Shown in pieces: positions 25,901 to 37,800 of a DNA stretch of 64,000 nt (position 1 is the first letter of the stretch; each line of letters opens with the position of its first letter). The translations under genes and the position numbers were made by a program. Location of the stretch: positions 66,049 to 130,048 of the forward strand of contig LSRX01000837.1 of assembly GCA_001939145.1 (NCBI GenBank), given 5' to 3'. Source of the stretch: Symbiodinium microadriaticum (lineage: Eukaryota > Sar > Dinophyceae > Suessiales > Symbiodiniaceae). The notes beneath the pieces were generated by a model that was not told where the DNA came from, ran no database searches, and saw only the letters and a list, made by a program, of their open reading frames with translations.

Positions 25901-28900
25901 TTTTGAAGCAAGCTTCTGGGAGCTGTGCCTGAGGGCACCTACCTACTTGGAGTGGTATGCGTGCGTTGACCCAACAATTCATACCTGGGCTCACAGCTTC
26001 CTGGGAGGTATTTGGGACACGGAGCGCAATGTTTCTCGAGTGGAGTGCTTCGCGACGAATGCCATTGGCATCCCCGCTGCGTGGGGCGACGACTGCCTGC
26101 AGTGCGAACAAAATTGCACAGAGCCAGATGAGGCCCAGCGCTCTTGCGCGTGTCACCGGTCCGGGGAGCTACGCTGCTTGGCAGATAGGATTCTGGCCCA
26201 CAAGGCACCGACATATGGGGACTTCGCCGATGCCTGGACATCACCGAATGACCCCATCTTCTTCTTCCACCATGCCAATGTTGACAGGCACCTTATGACC
26301 TGGCAGCAGAGACATCTGGAAAAGGCTCCCCACTTCGGATTTCTTGAGCCCTCCATACCATGTAAAGGCCATGGTCTGAAGGACATCATTGGAGCAGCTC
26401 ATCCTTTCGATGGCTCATTACTTGGACTTGAGGACGGCCGGCCGTTGACCAACGAAGAGGTTCTGGCAGCCGATGGGATTCACTCAGGCCCATATACCTA
26501 CGACACCCTCAAGCAAGCAGAGCAGCGGCCCTCTTTGCGCAGTCGCCGCGGAGAATGGTCTGGACAGGCTTTGGCTTCAGCAGTCAGGCACATGTCATCA
26601 AAGCCAGCAAAGTGAGCACCTCGCCGATTCGTAGGCTTTCCGGCGCCAGGCGCCGGAAGAATCGGGCTATGGAGGCATCAGTTGCCTCTTCTCCTAAACC
26701 ATTCTGCGTGTGCAGATCCTCCCACATGACCAGCAGGGCAGTACTGCCAAACAGTGCTTTCATGTGAGGTGGGTTACATTTTGTTTCAGCCGCTGGTTAG
26801 GGCTTTTGGCGTTGCTTGCGAAGCTTGCTTCGCCAAGTCCACCCCTTGCAGGCTCCGGAAGAAGTGCCGCTTGGGCACCACAAAAAGACTGCACCGCACG
26901 TCTTGCTGGGTAAGACGTAGACTTCCCTAAGGGCCTGTCTGGAAGCAAGTTAGACGGACATCTGAAGAGCGCTTGTGGAGCAGTGGAGCATAGCATATTC
27001 GTACAAGACATCTTTGCAGTGCTTTGCAGGTGCTGTTAGAACCGATTTCCAGGCTCACCTTGGCTGGCACGAACCGATCAAGGGAAGGCGAAAACACAAG
27101 GTACGAAGACACGAGAGGCACTGTGTGCACGTATTCTACAGGAGTCCTAGACTTTTCTGATAGCCTGCGTTGCTCCAGCCGTTGACTGCTTGTTGAGGCT
27201 TGTGCCGACCCTGGCACTCGCACTGCATGTCTGTGGAGGCTGGGTGCGAGTGCAGAATGGATCACTTTTGAAGAACTGCAGCTTGCTCCGGCATGTTTGC
27301 AGTCTTTCATCTGGAGATGCCAGACTTCTCCAGCTTGGAAATCAACTTGCAGTGGTATCGCCAGCTCCGCACGGGTTCCAGGTTGCTTGTTGCACTCATG
27401 CCCTCGCATCTACCAGGTGTAACCCTCTGGCTGTACTTGATCTTGCACACCGTGGTGGAGCACTGAGATGTGGCAGAATGCTGGTGGAGATTGTCAAGGA
27501 TGAATGTTCAGCTTCTGTGGGCATAGTTCTCAGCCATGCGAGAGGGGAGAAATAATTGGGTGTTCGCTTGCAGGTCGAAGCTTTTGACATCAATGGTGCA
27601 ACTTGGTTGTACTAGACAGATTTCAGATGTCCAGGCAGTTCTGTTAGCTTGTATGACTCTTGTGACTCTTGTATGTAACAGTCACGAAATATATGGTTTC
27701 GGCAGCAGCACGCCCCAGGTGGCAAGGACTGCCGAATAGGCCGATGCGGGCTAGCAGTTGGTATGTATACGCGCGGCTTGTAGATTGTGCCATGTTTAGA
27801 CTACATCACGTTTTGGAATGCCTGAGTCACCGCAGTTCTCGAACGCAACCATGGGCGAAATCTTGTTTCGAAAGAGCATCTCGCAACCTTCTTGTGATCT
27901 TCGACCGCTTGGGGGCTACGCCGGGCATAGGAACAGTCGAAGGTTTCCAGACAGAGCTAGTTTCGTCTGTGGCGCTGTTGTATCTATTGTAGCTGTTTTT
28001 GTTCTAACGCGTTTCGCAAACTGTTTTTCCCTGCGGTCGCGTTTACAGTGTATTCGCTTTTCGACATCGCCTTTTTTGTTATGGTTGCCATATTACTTCC
28101 TCTTTGTATGTATCTGTATCTCTGTCATGAGCTCAGGCCGCATGGTCGATGGTACCTTTGTTGACGATGTCTTGCTGATGTCTTGCTCTTTTGATGCTTT
28201 AGGTATACCTCGCGATGATGAGCGATATCATCGAGGATCCTCAGGTGGGCTTGTGATGCAGAGTCATGTTTAGTTGCTTAGCCAGGCCCTTGCGCAGCAT
28301 CTTCAGACCCGTTCGATAGAAGGGAGGGGGGCCTCGTTGTTCTGGGTTTGGACGGAGCATAAGGTGAGAGGGGGAGGGGTGNCTCGTGGTTTTTGCTTTG
28401 GACGAAGTACAAGGGGGGGGGCTCGTGGTCTTGGATTTGGACGAACTGTGAGGGGGATTTGTAGTCCTGAATGTGGATTTGGACGAACTATAAGGGGTCG
28501 GAGGGGGCTCGTAGTTCTATGAGGGGAGGGTGGTGCGTAACAACAGTACTAGTTGCGTAGCAGTTGCAGCAGCAGTAGCAGTAGCAGTTTGCTTCTCTTG
28601 TTTGTCAGAAATATGTTCAGTTTCATTTCTTTGCTTTTTAGCAGAATTCATGTCTGTCTTCGATTTCCCTCTGCTTGTAGAGCGAATTCGCATGGCTTCT
28701 CCTTCTTGTTTGTCGAGGCTCTAGAAGAGGCTTGAAGCGCCTACTCCCTTTCTAGAAATACGAGCCCCCGCCACCCCTTATAATTCGTCTAACTCCAAGA
28801 AGACGAGACCACCCCCATCCCCCTTGTAGTCTGTCCAAATCCATGAATACAAGCCACCCCCTCTCCCCCTCATAGTCCTTCTAGATCCTGAGCTACAAGC

Positions 28901-30465
28901 CCACCCCCCGTCCTCCCTTGTAGTTATATTCTTCAGATTTCTAGGAATTATAAGAGGAGGGTCCCGTGCTTCGAATCGGACTCAACATCTTTGCAGAGTG
29001 CGCGGTGAAGCTTCGCATGCCGGGAGTATGCGAGGGGACAGCTTCCTGCAACAGTCGTGCCAGTGTCGCACTCACTTTTATGTCTTGCAGCTGACAGCTC
29101 TGTCGTAGAGCCTAGGTCCAGTAGGCACATTGAGTGTGTGGGAGGAGAGGGCTGCAGCCTTTGGCACCTTCATGGCAGCGGCGATGATTCTTTTCGTGGC
29201 AGTGCCATGGATGCCCGTGCATTAAATGAATCGGACAGGGTGCATTCCCAACCAGACCGGACTATAGCCCAAAACTGACTAGCTGCCCATGGCTTAGGGA
29301 GTTAGGATGCTTTCAAAACTGGACCAGTCGGACTGAAGGGGATGCCGCTGGGCTACGTGATCTCTCGCGGAGTGGCGCTGGCGATTTCAGTTGCGGCTGG
29401 CATGGCGCCCCTGCTGCAGCACGGAATCTACAGGGTCACGAAGCGACAGTTTGGTGACAGAGAGATGTTTAGCTGCGTCAGAATTAAGACAAGTGCATTG
29501 AAAGGCAAGGCTGGCCTATCTCTTTCTCATCTTCCCGGAGACCTCCAGGTCATGGGCAACACAACAGCTCGGTATTTCCTTGCCACGCGCATGCTGTACA
29601 GTAAGTCTTCGGTCGGTCTGTTAGCTTCAGCTGAGAGACGTCTGCATTGACACACTGTTGAACTTCGGTAGCCCGTGATCCGCAACGGACACAACGCTCG
29701 CTGGATTTGCGATGCTATGGCAAGCGCGTGTTGACACGTCTTCTGGCAGGAAGGCGACGCAGCAACAGTCGCCCGTGCAGAAGAATCCGTCTCTTGCCCT
29801 GACGGAGAATGCACTCGTCATGCTAGGAAAGGTGTGCCTGGATTTGCTGTGCTGTCATAAAGGAGACGTGCGCTGTGGCCAAATGGCATGCATAGTCTGA
29901 CCTAGGCTGCAGACAATGATCTCTGCCTGCTCCTTGCTGTCCAAGAATGTACCGCGGTCGCAGCACTTGCTTAGTTCTATGATGATGTCTTGCAGTTGTG
30001 CCCAATCAGCTCACGTCCTGATCTTGGGGAGGCCTTTGCGAGACGACTCGCCTGCGTTTTGGTGTGCTCGGGCATTGGCTCTGCCGGCTACGGTGTCGCG
30101 CTTCCTCCGCCCCCAGACGAATTTCAACACCAGGGTCGAATCTGTTTCATTCATCATTTTTCGAGGCTTCGGCCTGAAGCTTGTCGCTGTGTTGGATCAT
30201 GAAAAGCAGTTGGGTTATGTGCATGAGAATGTGAGGTTCATGATGGGTTATTTGGGCTACACTCGCAGCAACAAGCTCGTGCTTATGTGTGTGGCGGCTG
30301 TGTCCGCCCTCGTCGCTTGGAGAAACGAGCCTGCATGTAAAGTCTATGTATCATTACAGAGATAACGTTTCAGGTGATCAGCTTTGTATCCTGTTTGTAC
30401 GCATACGCAGCCATACTGTAAAGATTGTGTCTATAAGATATGTGTATACATTTACAAATATAGTC

Positions 30466-30496
<31 letters not shown>

Positions 30497-33400
30497 CATA
30501 CATACATACATACATACATACCGACATACATACACACACATATGTATATGTATATATATATATACATACGTACATACATATCCACAAATGTATATGCACG
30601 CAGCCACCGGCCGGCTGCAACAGAAGTTTGCGTGGCATGGCAAGATTTCGTGAAGTTGACCACGAAACAGGCATCATAATGAAAAACAGCAACAGCCAAC
30701 ATTGAAGAGCACTGCATTTGTGGCTAATGATGGTCGCGTTTCCTCCTTGTTTTGGTTTAAGTAAGACGACTCAAGCCTCAGGTGGCTTTCGGCGTCCTCT
30801 TGGGGCCGCTGGTAAAAGCCCTCGGACAAGTGCGTACACTGCAGTTGTGCCTGGCCGCCTCAGTCCGGTCCTTATGCCCACCAAGAGAGGGCTGAGTGCC
30901 GAGCCCACAAAAACAACAGAGCCTGTTCTCAGGCTGCTGTGCCGCTGCTGACTGCCGTCTGCAAGGATGGATGGCATCAAATGTTGCTGTTGCTTACTGG
31001 TGGGGTGAGCGGCAGTGCAAGCAGCAGCTGTGATCATGCCAACAATAGAATGGCAGCAGTAGCAATCATGGTAGAAGGAAATATATGGAACAATGGTCTT
31101 GTTGCATGTTGACTGGCTGTCACCCATGGAGACGAGATGCAAAAATGAATCACGGTTCATACAGGACAGAAAGAAAAGAAGGCTTCGAAGGCATGAAATT
31201 CAATGAAAGACGGAAGGAAGGAATAATCCCAGCATGCATTTGCATGAGTTGTCAGGGAGCCGTTGAAGTCTTCTAACACGACTGATGCGATCGCAATCCC
31301 AAAAGAAGAAAGGAAACCCTGTGAAGCTTAGTGAAACTTCAGGATGCAAACCTGCACATGACGGTAGAAAGTAAGTCCGTGGAGGGTGGCATTGCACATT
31401 GTCAGATTTGGGTTCTTTCCACTCTTGTTCAACATACTTAGATTAGAACTCATGCATGTGGTGCAGTAGCATCCAGAACCCGGCATGGCGGAAATGAAGC
31501 CAGCTGTCGTCCGTCATGCAACCACACAGAATCCCATAGGGTTCACGCTGTTGAACTTCTGAAGATGGTGAACACAGCAACATGCTACAATTCACGGTGT
31601 TCGGAGTTGTAGCTTGCAAGTTTGTGTTCCAGGTTACCGACCGAAGAATTGCTAGCATTTCTGGCCTGTCGAAAGCCAAAGCAAAGACAAGAATGGTTCC
31701 ATCTCGTTTCAAGAAGCAAGCGCAAGGCAATTCCCAAGCATACTTCCGACAAACGTGTTGTTTTTTCTTCTCCATGCAGTCGTTACCAGCAATTAGCCAG
31801 GATCAATGGCAGCTGGGTGTGCTGACTCCAATTCTGGTGTGCCCGGTCGTCATGTCGATACCTCTGGTTTCGGCATTGCCGCTTGCCTTGCTTGCCCCAA
31901 ATGATTCCACCGTTGGGAGAATTGTGCATTGTGCCTCGTGGCAGATTCTCGCAAGCGCGGGCTGACAAAGCTTGTTTTGAAGCGGGGCTCTACAGCTATG
32001 CCTGGCTGACAAAGTCTGCGAGCACAAGTGGCATCAGTTTGACGAGGAGGCAGGGCTGAAGCACTGAAAATCAAGTGCGCTGCGATCCCAGGAAGAGCGC
32101 TGTGGTCTCGTCGCGAGATCAAGGACTAATTCAAGGGGCCGTGGCCTCCATGACGAAGGCGCCGGAGTCCGGGCACCCTTCCGGCAGCGTGGTTCTCGAT
32201 TTGACGTATGCCTGCAACGAATAAGCGGTTCTCTCTTCTGTGGAACCCGAGTCATTGGAAAGTGTGGAGCACTGTGGACCATTGTTGACCGCACAGCACA
32301 GAAGTGCATCAACCCCTTCTGGACCTGGCGTCCACCTGCAAGTGCAGCATCCGTTTCGGAGTGTAATGTGTCTCTATCATGTTTGGGCTATGGTTGTGCA
32401 CCTGTAGCTTCATCAGACAACCGGTGGAGGAGGCTTAAGTCCTCTTGAGCGACTCCTTGTGCAGGGGGCGGCGACGGCCGGTTCCCTCATTTTTGGCTCG
32501 GTCTTCGCCGCGACAACCGGTGGTGGAAAGGCTGCCTGTCATGTTGTAAACTCTGTGTGATGTGGGACTGAAGAATGGTCAGCATACAAGGGTTTCTGTT
32601 TGGGCCACAAGCAGATTTGGAGCGCATTTCTCTGTCTTCGTCGCCTCCGTCAGTTGTCTCTCCAAAGTTGAAAGATCCTGTGACAATGGGCATAGTACTC
32701 GCGACACAGATTGCAACATTGGTGGTGAGCATTCACTCGGCTTGGCTATGCAGGCGAACTCCACTGGAGCGGTGTTGCCATGTTTTGCTTTGGTTGCCCC
32801 CTGGCAAGTGGGAATGCGGATCGAAAATTTCTAGCAGGATAAGAGTCAAATCAGGGTCAAAAGCAAGCTTAAACAGGATCAAGAAAACCTTACGCTTCAC
32901 TGCTTCCTGTCCGAAGTGTAGTTACCTTTATTGCTTTCGGTTATTAATTATTTGAGTTTTACTATTGCTAATATTGCTTTTCTTATTGGTCCTACTATGA
33001 ACATACATACTCTTCTTACAGTTGTGCTTACCAGTACTAGTACCAGGCCCTCACAGAGACCCATGTCAAGCAACAAGACCGATTCATGATCGATGGGTGC
33101 ACGGTCACACGCAGCGCCGACGGCGTCCTTGACGCCAATGGCCAACCCATCCAGACCTTCACAAGCGGAGACCGGCGCCCGAAAGGCAGCATCTGCTGTA
33201 AACAATAGGACGTGCGGAGCCTGTTTTTGATCCCCGAAGTGAGTTTTTGATACTGTTTTCGGGGCTTAGTTTGATTGATCCTGATTAATTGTTTGCACTG
33301 CTTATTTGGGCAGCAGGTGCTTGATCATTCTTTCATGTCATGGTGGCATTGAGGCGTGCATCTACGCACTTGCTGCTGGCATGGCGCTGCCCTTACTCGC

Positions 33401-33555
33401 ACTGCGGGCAGAACTTGACCCTATCCGTGAAAGCTTCGAGTGGTAACCGGTCTCGTGAGGCGTGCACGCTGCCGACTGTTCCTCCTCCTGCGAGCGACAG
33501 CGCAGATGCGGCAGAGGTGGAGCTAGCAGGTGGGCTTCAAGGAAAGGAAAGGTGA
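22901..33555 (+). CDS. Unrecognised multi-exon multi-pass membrane protein, copy B (3' part)
   Basis: This is the collinear partner of the gene at 13.2-18.3 kb. Matched blocks are: 22901 (VPYI), 23010 (RFFAEKYGGDDCEA), 23126 (PSSDPCRKGAT), 27572 (VEAFDINGATW), 29158 (AAFGTFMAAAMIL), 30033 (EAFARRLACVLVCSG), 30231 (RFMMGYLGYTRSNKLVL), 30793 (VAFGVLLGPLVKALGQVR), 31806 (QWQLGVLTPILV), 32123 (GLIQGAVASMTK), 32468 (QGAATAGSLIF), 32752 (GAVLPCFAL) and a tail ending 33555 (TLPTVPPPASD). A further hydrophobic stretch at 29385-29435 (GVALAISVAAGMAPLL) has no seen partner. The introns are longer than in copy A. The interval between the third and fourth blocks contains the whole tocopherol-cyclase/tyrosinase gene on the same strand. 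An alternative is that 22.9-23.2 kb is a detached fragment and the intact gene starts later. Confidence 0.5.
23910..26615 (+). CDS. Tocopherol-cyclase-like domain fused to tyrosinase
   Basis: Exons 23910-24730, 24804-24921 and 25011-26615 join in frame to 847 residues. Residues 1-19 are hydrophobic (MAVFLRLCLFRGLLVLASQ), like a signal peptide. Residues 28-401 match the tocopherol cyclase family: PWFEGWY (29-35), LHWFVYSL (169-176), HQEKNWG with FPKSW (198-211), W in NWNFHP after the first intron, and a C-terminal AIEFGGEAW (393-401). Residues about 430-750 are a type-3 copper tyrosinase. CuA histidines are H481 (YDDLVAQH), H494 and H503 (YHRAF), followed by LPYWDY. CuB histidines are H637, H641 (HTWAH) and H734 (DPIFFFHHANVDR). 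Both domain ends lie in exon 3's single open frame, so the fusion does not depend on splicing guesses. The cyclase-like part closes chromanol rings in tocopherol synthesis; tyrosinase oxidises phenols to quinones. The substrate of this protein is unknown. Targeting to the secretory route or plastid is inferred from the N-terminus only. Confidence 0.85.
24731..24803 (+). other. GA-AG intron 1 of the cyclase/tyrosinase gene (73 nt)
   Basis: The unspliced frame hits a stop at 24789-24791, while family-like sequence continues one frame over. AAGCT|GAGCCTTGG ... CCATGAG|GAACTGG restores L-N-W-N-F-H-P. The donor GAGCC is the same five bases as in the RNR intron and the last AHCY intron. Confidence 0.75.
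24922..25010 (+). other. GC-AG intron 2 of the cyclase/tyrosinase gene (89 nt)
   Basis: ATCCAG|GCGGATCGG ... CCGAAG|GCAAGCGCT joins I-Q to A-S-A-E-E, as expected for the family's last strands. It contains a stop in the exon 2 frame (TGA at 24964) and a C-rich tract before the acceptor. The AGGC is repeated at both borders. Confidence 0.7.
26616..27570. other. Downstream spacer; no clear gene
   Basis: 3' flank of the tyrosinase gene. At 26638-26660 an imperfect GGCGCC-centred palindrome (TTTCCGGCGCCAGGCGCCGGAAG) could fold as a hairpin. Weak open stretches between 27190 and 27555 have no recognisable content. Confidence 0.4.
28330..28960. repeat. Fold-back array of CTCGTGGTCTTGGATTTGGACGA-type units
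   Basis: At 28330-28530 about five units of 36-48 bases read CTCGT-GTCTTGGATTTGGACG followed by AACTATAAGGGG and G-runs. At 28745-28960 the same units appear reverse-complemented (CGTCTAACTCC, GTCTGTCCAAATCCAT). A spacer of about 215 bases lies between. One undetermined base sits at 28382. The array is in an inferred intron of copy B. Confidence 0.8.
30466..30598 (+). repeat. (CATA)n / (TA)n microsatellite
   Basis: About fifteen CATA units are followed by CACA, TATG and TA repeats. The frames of repeated Tyr-Ile-His-Thr or Met-Tyr-Val-Cys crossing it are repeat products. Confidence 0.95.
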
Positions 33556-34150
33556 ATGCGCATGAAATGTGGGGTAGAACGCTTGACTGAACACGATAGA
33601 TGAAGACGGGCGTTGACCTGAATATGATAGGACGTGCCGTAGCGCAAGAGTACGGAGTTTGGATCGGAGTATGACTTCTGATAGCATTGGCAGGCGCCTT
33701 CAGCTAGGGAGGACGGCCGGATGTGGTGAGATTTTGAGCTTCATAACGATGTGCAAAGGAAAGCCGCTTCCGTAGGAACGAGCATCTTTTGCCATTCTCT
33801 GGCGCGCCAAAACGCATGCCACTCAGGGTCTCGGCTGCAACCCTCAAGGGGCCGGTTGGACCTGTGCTTAAAGACTTGTAAGACTGAATTGGCATTTGCC
33901 ACCAGTCTGAGTTCAGCAGTGTTGAATTGTAAGACTGACTTCGAGTCAGAATTTCCAATGTCACACTCGCAGGCTGTGAGCGGGAATGCGAGGTGGGGTG
34001 GGGACGTTTCCTGGGCCGTTGCGAACACGAGTGATTTGAAACGTGGTTCCTACAAGACTTCAGAAGTTAATATATGCTATTCCATTTCATCTGATTGCTG
34101 GCTGCCCTGATTCGTTCCATTGCACCTTGGCGGCTTGGCCAAGACCAAGA
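33556..34150. other. Flank before the AT-rich island; nothing seen
   Basis: Base composition is ordinary for the window, without tandem repeats or recognised coding sequence. Two antisense frames at 33704-34028 have no family resemblance. Confidence 0.4.
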
Positions 34151-37010
34151 CATGCATGACTATGGAGGCTTTTCAATTTGGAAAAAGACATAATTTACAA
34201 TAACAAAGATCAAATTACTTCACCTGTCTCTTTCTCATGCCTTGCACAGCCACTCGCTCATTAAAACGGGAATGTCAAACCGACAAGCAACTTAATTAAT
34301 GGCTCTATTTTCATTCATATTCGAATGAGATCGATCGTTTATGGGGCTTGGTAGCGAAAGATATTATTTAAAAATATAGAAATATATTTGTTCTTCAAAA
34401 ATTATTTTGGAGGTACGAATATTCGAGAAAATATTCGATATTATTTCATGATTTCATATAGATAGAATTATTATATTATTAATATATCATCAGACACATA
34501 AATAAATATAGATAAATAAATAAATATATATATATATATTAAATTTAAGCAATTTGATAAAAGAATTAATATTTTTTTTAGAATATTAAAATTAAGTCTA
34601 AGAAAGAATAAATTATAAAATAAATCTATCGAAAATATAACTTTTTAATAAGGAATGAAATTTTTCATTGAATTTATAAAACTAGATTTATTGAAATTAA
34701 TTAGATATATATATATATAATATGATCTCATAGATATTCTTATATAGATTATAAATATATGAAATTTATATATTTTTTTTTAAATTTCTACTTTATTGAA
34801 AGAATTTTCGTATTTTCTTTCCTTGCTTTTCTAGAATATTTGAATTTTCTTTTTTTTTTTTTTTCATTATTATGTTCGAGATTCTTTTTATTTTATTTAA
34901 TAATATTATTCCGAGAATTTTTGTCTTTTACTTTATAATTATTATATCTTCTTCTTAATTCTAAATCTATAATCGATTCTATATAATTCTTATGATATTT
35001 TATTTATAAATTCCCCTACACATATTATCTATTATTTTACGATTATCATTTAATATGATTATATTTTCACTCTCTCGCTTATTTTTCTAATTCTTTCACT
35101 TATATCACCCACTACGACATTCCTTCGACTCTTACACGACATAATTTCACTCTTTCTCATATGCCCATATTTCATCTCGACATGCTTTCACATAACACTT
35201 TTTTTTGCCCTTATAATTACGAATTCTAATATATTCGTCAAAATTCGCGATAACTTTACCAAATCTTCAAGATATTATATATATATATATAATATATATA
35301 TATAATAAACAGAATTATTCAATAGAATATTTTCTATCAATTATTATATGAACAAACATTTTATATAAATCTAACTCCAGGAATATTATAAAATCTATTC
35401 TACAAAACGGAACGTTATAATTGACCTTTATTCATAAGGCCACTTTCCGGATCAGCATTTCTTTTAAATTTCTAGAAAATTTAAAGGCTCGGGAGGGCTT
35501 TGCGAATATATCTGCCAATGCTATATAGGTTTCTCGGAAATTCAGAGCTCTGGGAATTAATTTTCGAGGCCTTGTTTTTTAAATATGATTTGGAGAAATA
35601 TCGTATCTCTAATTTTATCGGGAATTTAGCATCTCGGATTTATTATCTTATTCGAGCTTTAAATTTAAAGAAATTTTGGAAATCCTAAATTTCTTGAAAA
35701 TTAAGAGAATGGATATAGAGTGCTTTCTTGCAAATTTCAACTGATATCTTAATATTTGATATTTAAAGAGAATCAAGCTTCATATCATATTTTTATATCT
35801 GAAAATTTCAGAGAATCTCGTGAGAAATGATTGTCGGATAGAACAAATAATTAATGATGATAATTTATTCACGCATAATATAGTATATCGAGAAGTCTTT
35901 CTTCCTAAGATGCGAATTTAAGCATTGTCTCAAGGCGCAATAAAAGAATATTCCAATGCCGGCGAGGGACGAAGAGAAGGACGGAGGAAGAAATAGAGAC
36001 AGATATATAAAGAAGACGGAGGCGGAGGGAGACATGGAAGAAGATACGGAAGAATTCCCAGAAGCCATACGACAAAAAATAAGAGGGGGGGGCACATATC
36101 TAATTCATAAAATCTAATTAGAATATTATTTTCTTTCTTTATTTATATTTCTCTATCTTTTTATATTTATATATTCTCTAAATCTTTCTTTCTAAATCTC
36201 AATCTCTATATCGATGGGAGAGAACAAATATCATTATTATATTTAATCTCGATTCGACTATCATTTTTATAATTATCAGTAATAATATTTTAAATCTACG
36301 AATCATCGAAATCTAGTCAATCGATCCATCAATATCTCAACAAATAATAAATAACTTCTCTTTTTTACTAGAATCGAAATAAAAAGCTAAGCAATCATTT
36401 TATTAATTTTAATAATTAAAATTCTTATTTAAATTAATATATATAATATCATAAATACTCATTCAAAATTCGAACAAATAATTCTTATGGATATTAATTT
36501 CTTATATCCTATTCATCTATATATTTATTTCTCGATCATATTCTAAATTTTTCATTATCTTTATTTTTTCTCTTATTCTTTCTCTCTTTTTTTTTCTATA
36601 TCTATAAAATAATGGCTATATCCGTTATCTCAAAATATCTTTCTTATTCTAAATAATAGAGAGACGCTATTAGCCGCCCATTTTTAATAGAAATTTCAAC
36701 AATCGTAAAAATAATTAATCGAAAACCAATTATTCTATTCTTTTAGACAAAATATGAAAAAAATAATAATATTTCTCCCGAATTAAAGAATAATTCGGCA
36801 TAGTTTTCTCTTCCTTTTCTTTATTATCGTGTTTTTTCGAAATCTCTATACCTCTTCTATTTTTTTCTCTTTCTTTCTCTAGGCCTTATTATCTTTTTTT
36901 ATTCTCGATATATTTCGTCGTAAATCAATCGAATATTTGCTACTATATTATTAAATACTTCATCTTAATTATCAACTACTCGATAATTTATATTGTTATT
37001 TGTCTAGGTG
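34150..37010. other. Very AT-rich island without genes
   Basis: Composition changes over a few tens of bases at both ends, from roughly balanced to almost all A and T. For example, 34501-34560 holds only four G or C. The interior has short A/T runs, TA repeats (for example 34527-34539 and 35275-35303), frequent TCGA and TATCGA words, and one purine-rich patch at 35960-36090. The longest open frames are about 60-80 codons and have no recognisable domains. I saw no organelle gene, rRNA or tRNA in it. Confidence 0.85.
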
Positions 37011-37620
37011 CATAGCTCAGTACCTCTTGCCATGTTCAATCGGTTACAATTCTCGATGCTGGGTCAAATAAGTATGCTTACCGCATGCATACAAAACAAC
37101 AATAACCTTTAAATAGACTAAAATGACACTAAAATATGCAGAGATAGATATTTCTATTGCGATGGTTCTTAGCGCCAATTTTTCTTCAATTAAAATAACA
37201 TGTTTGTAATGAGAAAGGTATGCCTTCATATTCTAAAGGACAAATCTTTATTAATTTTAGTTTTCTTTGTATAGTTGTCTATATTCACTATTAAACCTAG
37301 AACCTACAATGAATTTTATGCTAGAATTAAAAAAGCAAACCTGTCGTCTTGACTTCTCACCAAACCCGGGAGCCTGAGGCGCTGTTTCTGTGTTGCATCT
37401 CGCTTTGGATGTCTTGAGTGTGTGAAGGTGCTGGGGATTCAAGGATGGCGTGGGACCGGGGCAAGACTGTGCTTTTTGTTGAATGGATGCAGATTTGACC
37501 CTCAAGCTCTTAAACCTCTACTTCCACTCAAGACGAGGAGGGATGCAGGGCCATCTGCTGGAGAATGAAGAGAACCTGTCATTGCTTCGAGATTCTGTCA
37601 CAATCTGAATCCGAGAGCGC
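37011..37620. other. Transition region; nothing seen
   Basis: AT content falls back to the window's usual level. No coding or repeat structure is recognised. Confidence 0.35.
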
Positions 37621-37800
37621 GTTGTTGCCACGACAGCAAAAAGAGTCCACACCATAACAAGAAAGATTGACACTACGACAAAAAAACAACTTTACCACGA
37701 CAATGCATGAAAACCTCACCACGACAGGGCATGAAAACCATTGAAAACCACTCCACGACAAGGCATGAACATCTCACCACGACAAGGCATCAGCAGCAGC
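37620..37800 (+). repeat. CCACGACAAGGCATGAA tandem units
   Basis: About six diverged units carry CCACGACA followed by AGGCATGAA or similar, spaced 17-30 bases apart. The CCACGACA core is shared with the dispersed repeats at 15140-15235 and at 38960-39075 (reverse complement). Confidence 0.75.

Noticed and set aside
35500-35688. 62-codon ORF inside the AT-rich island
   Set aside because: Length is near chance for open frames there, with no conserved motif.
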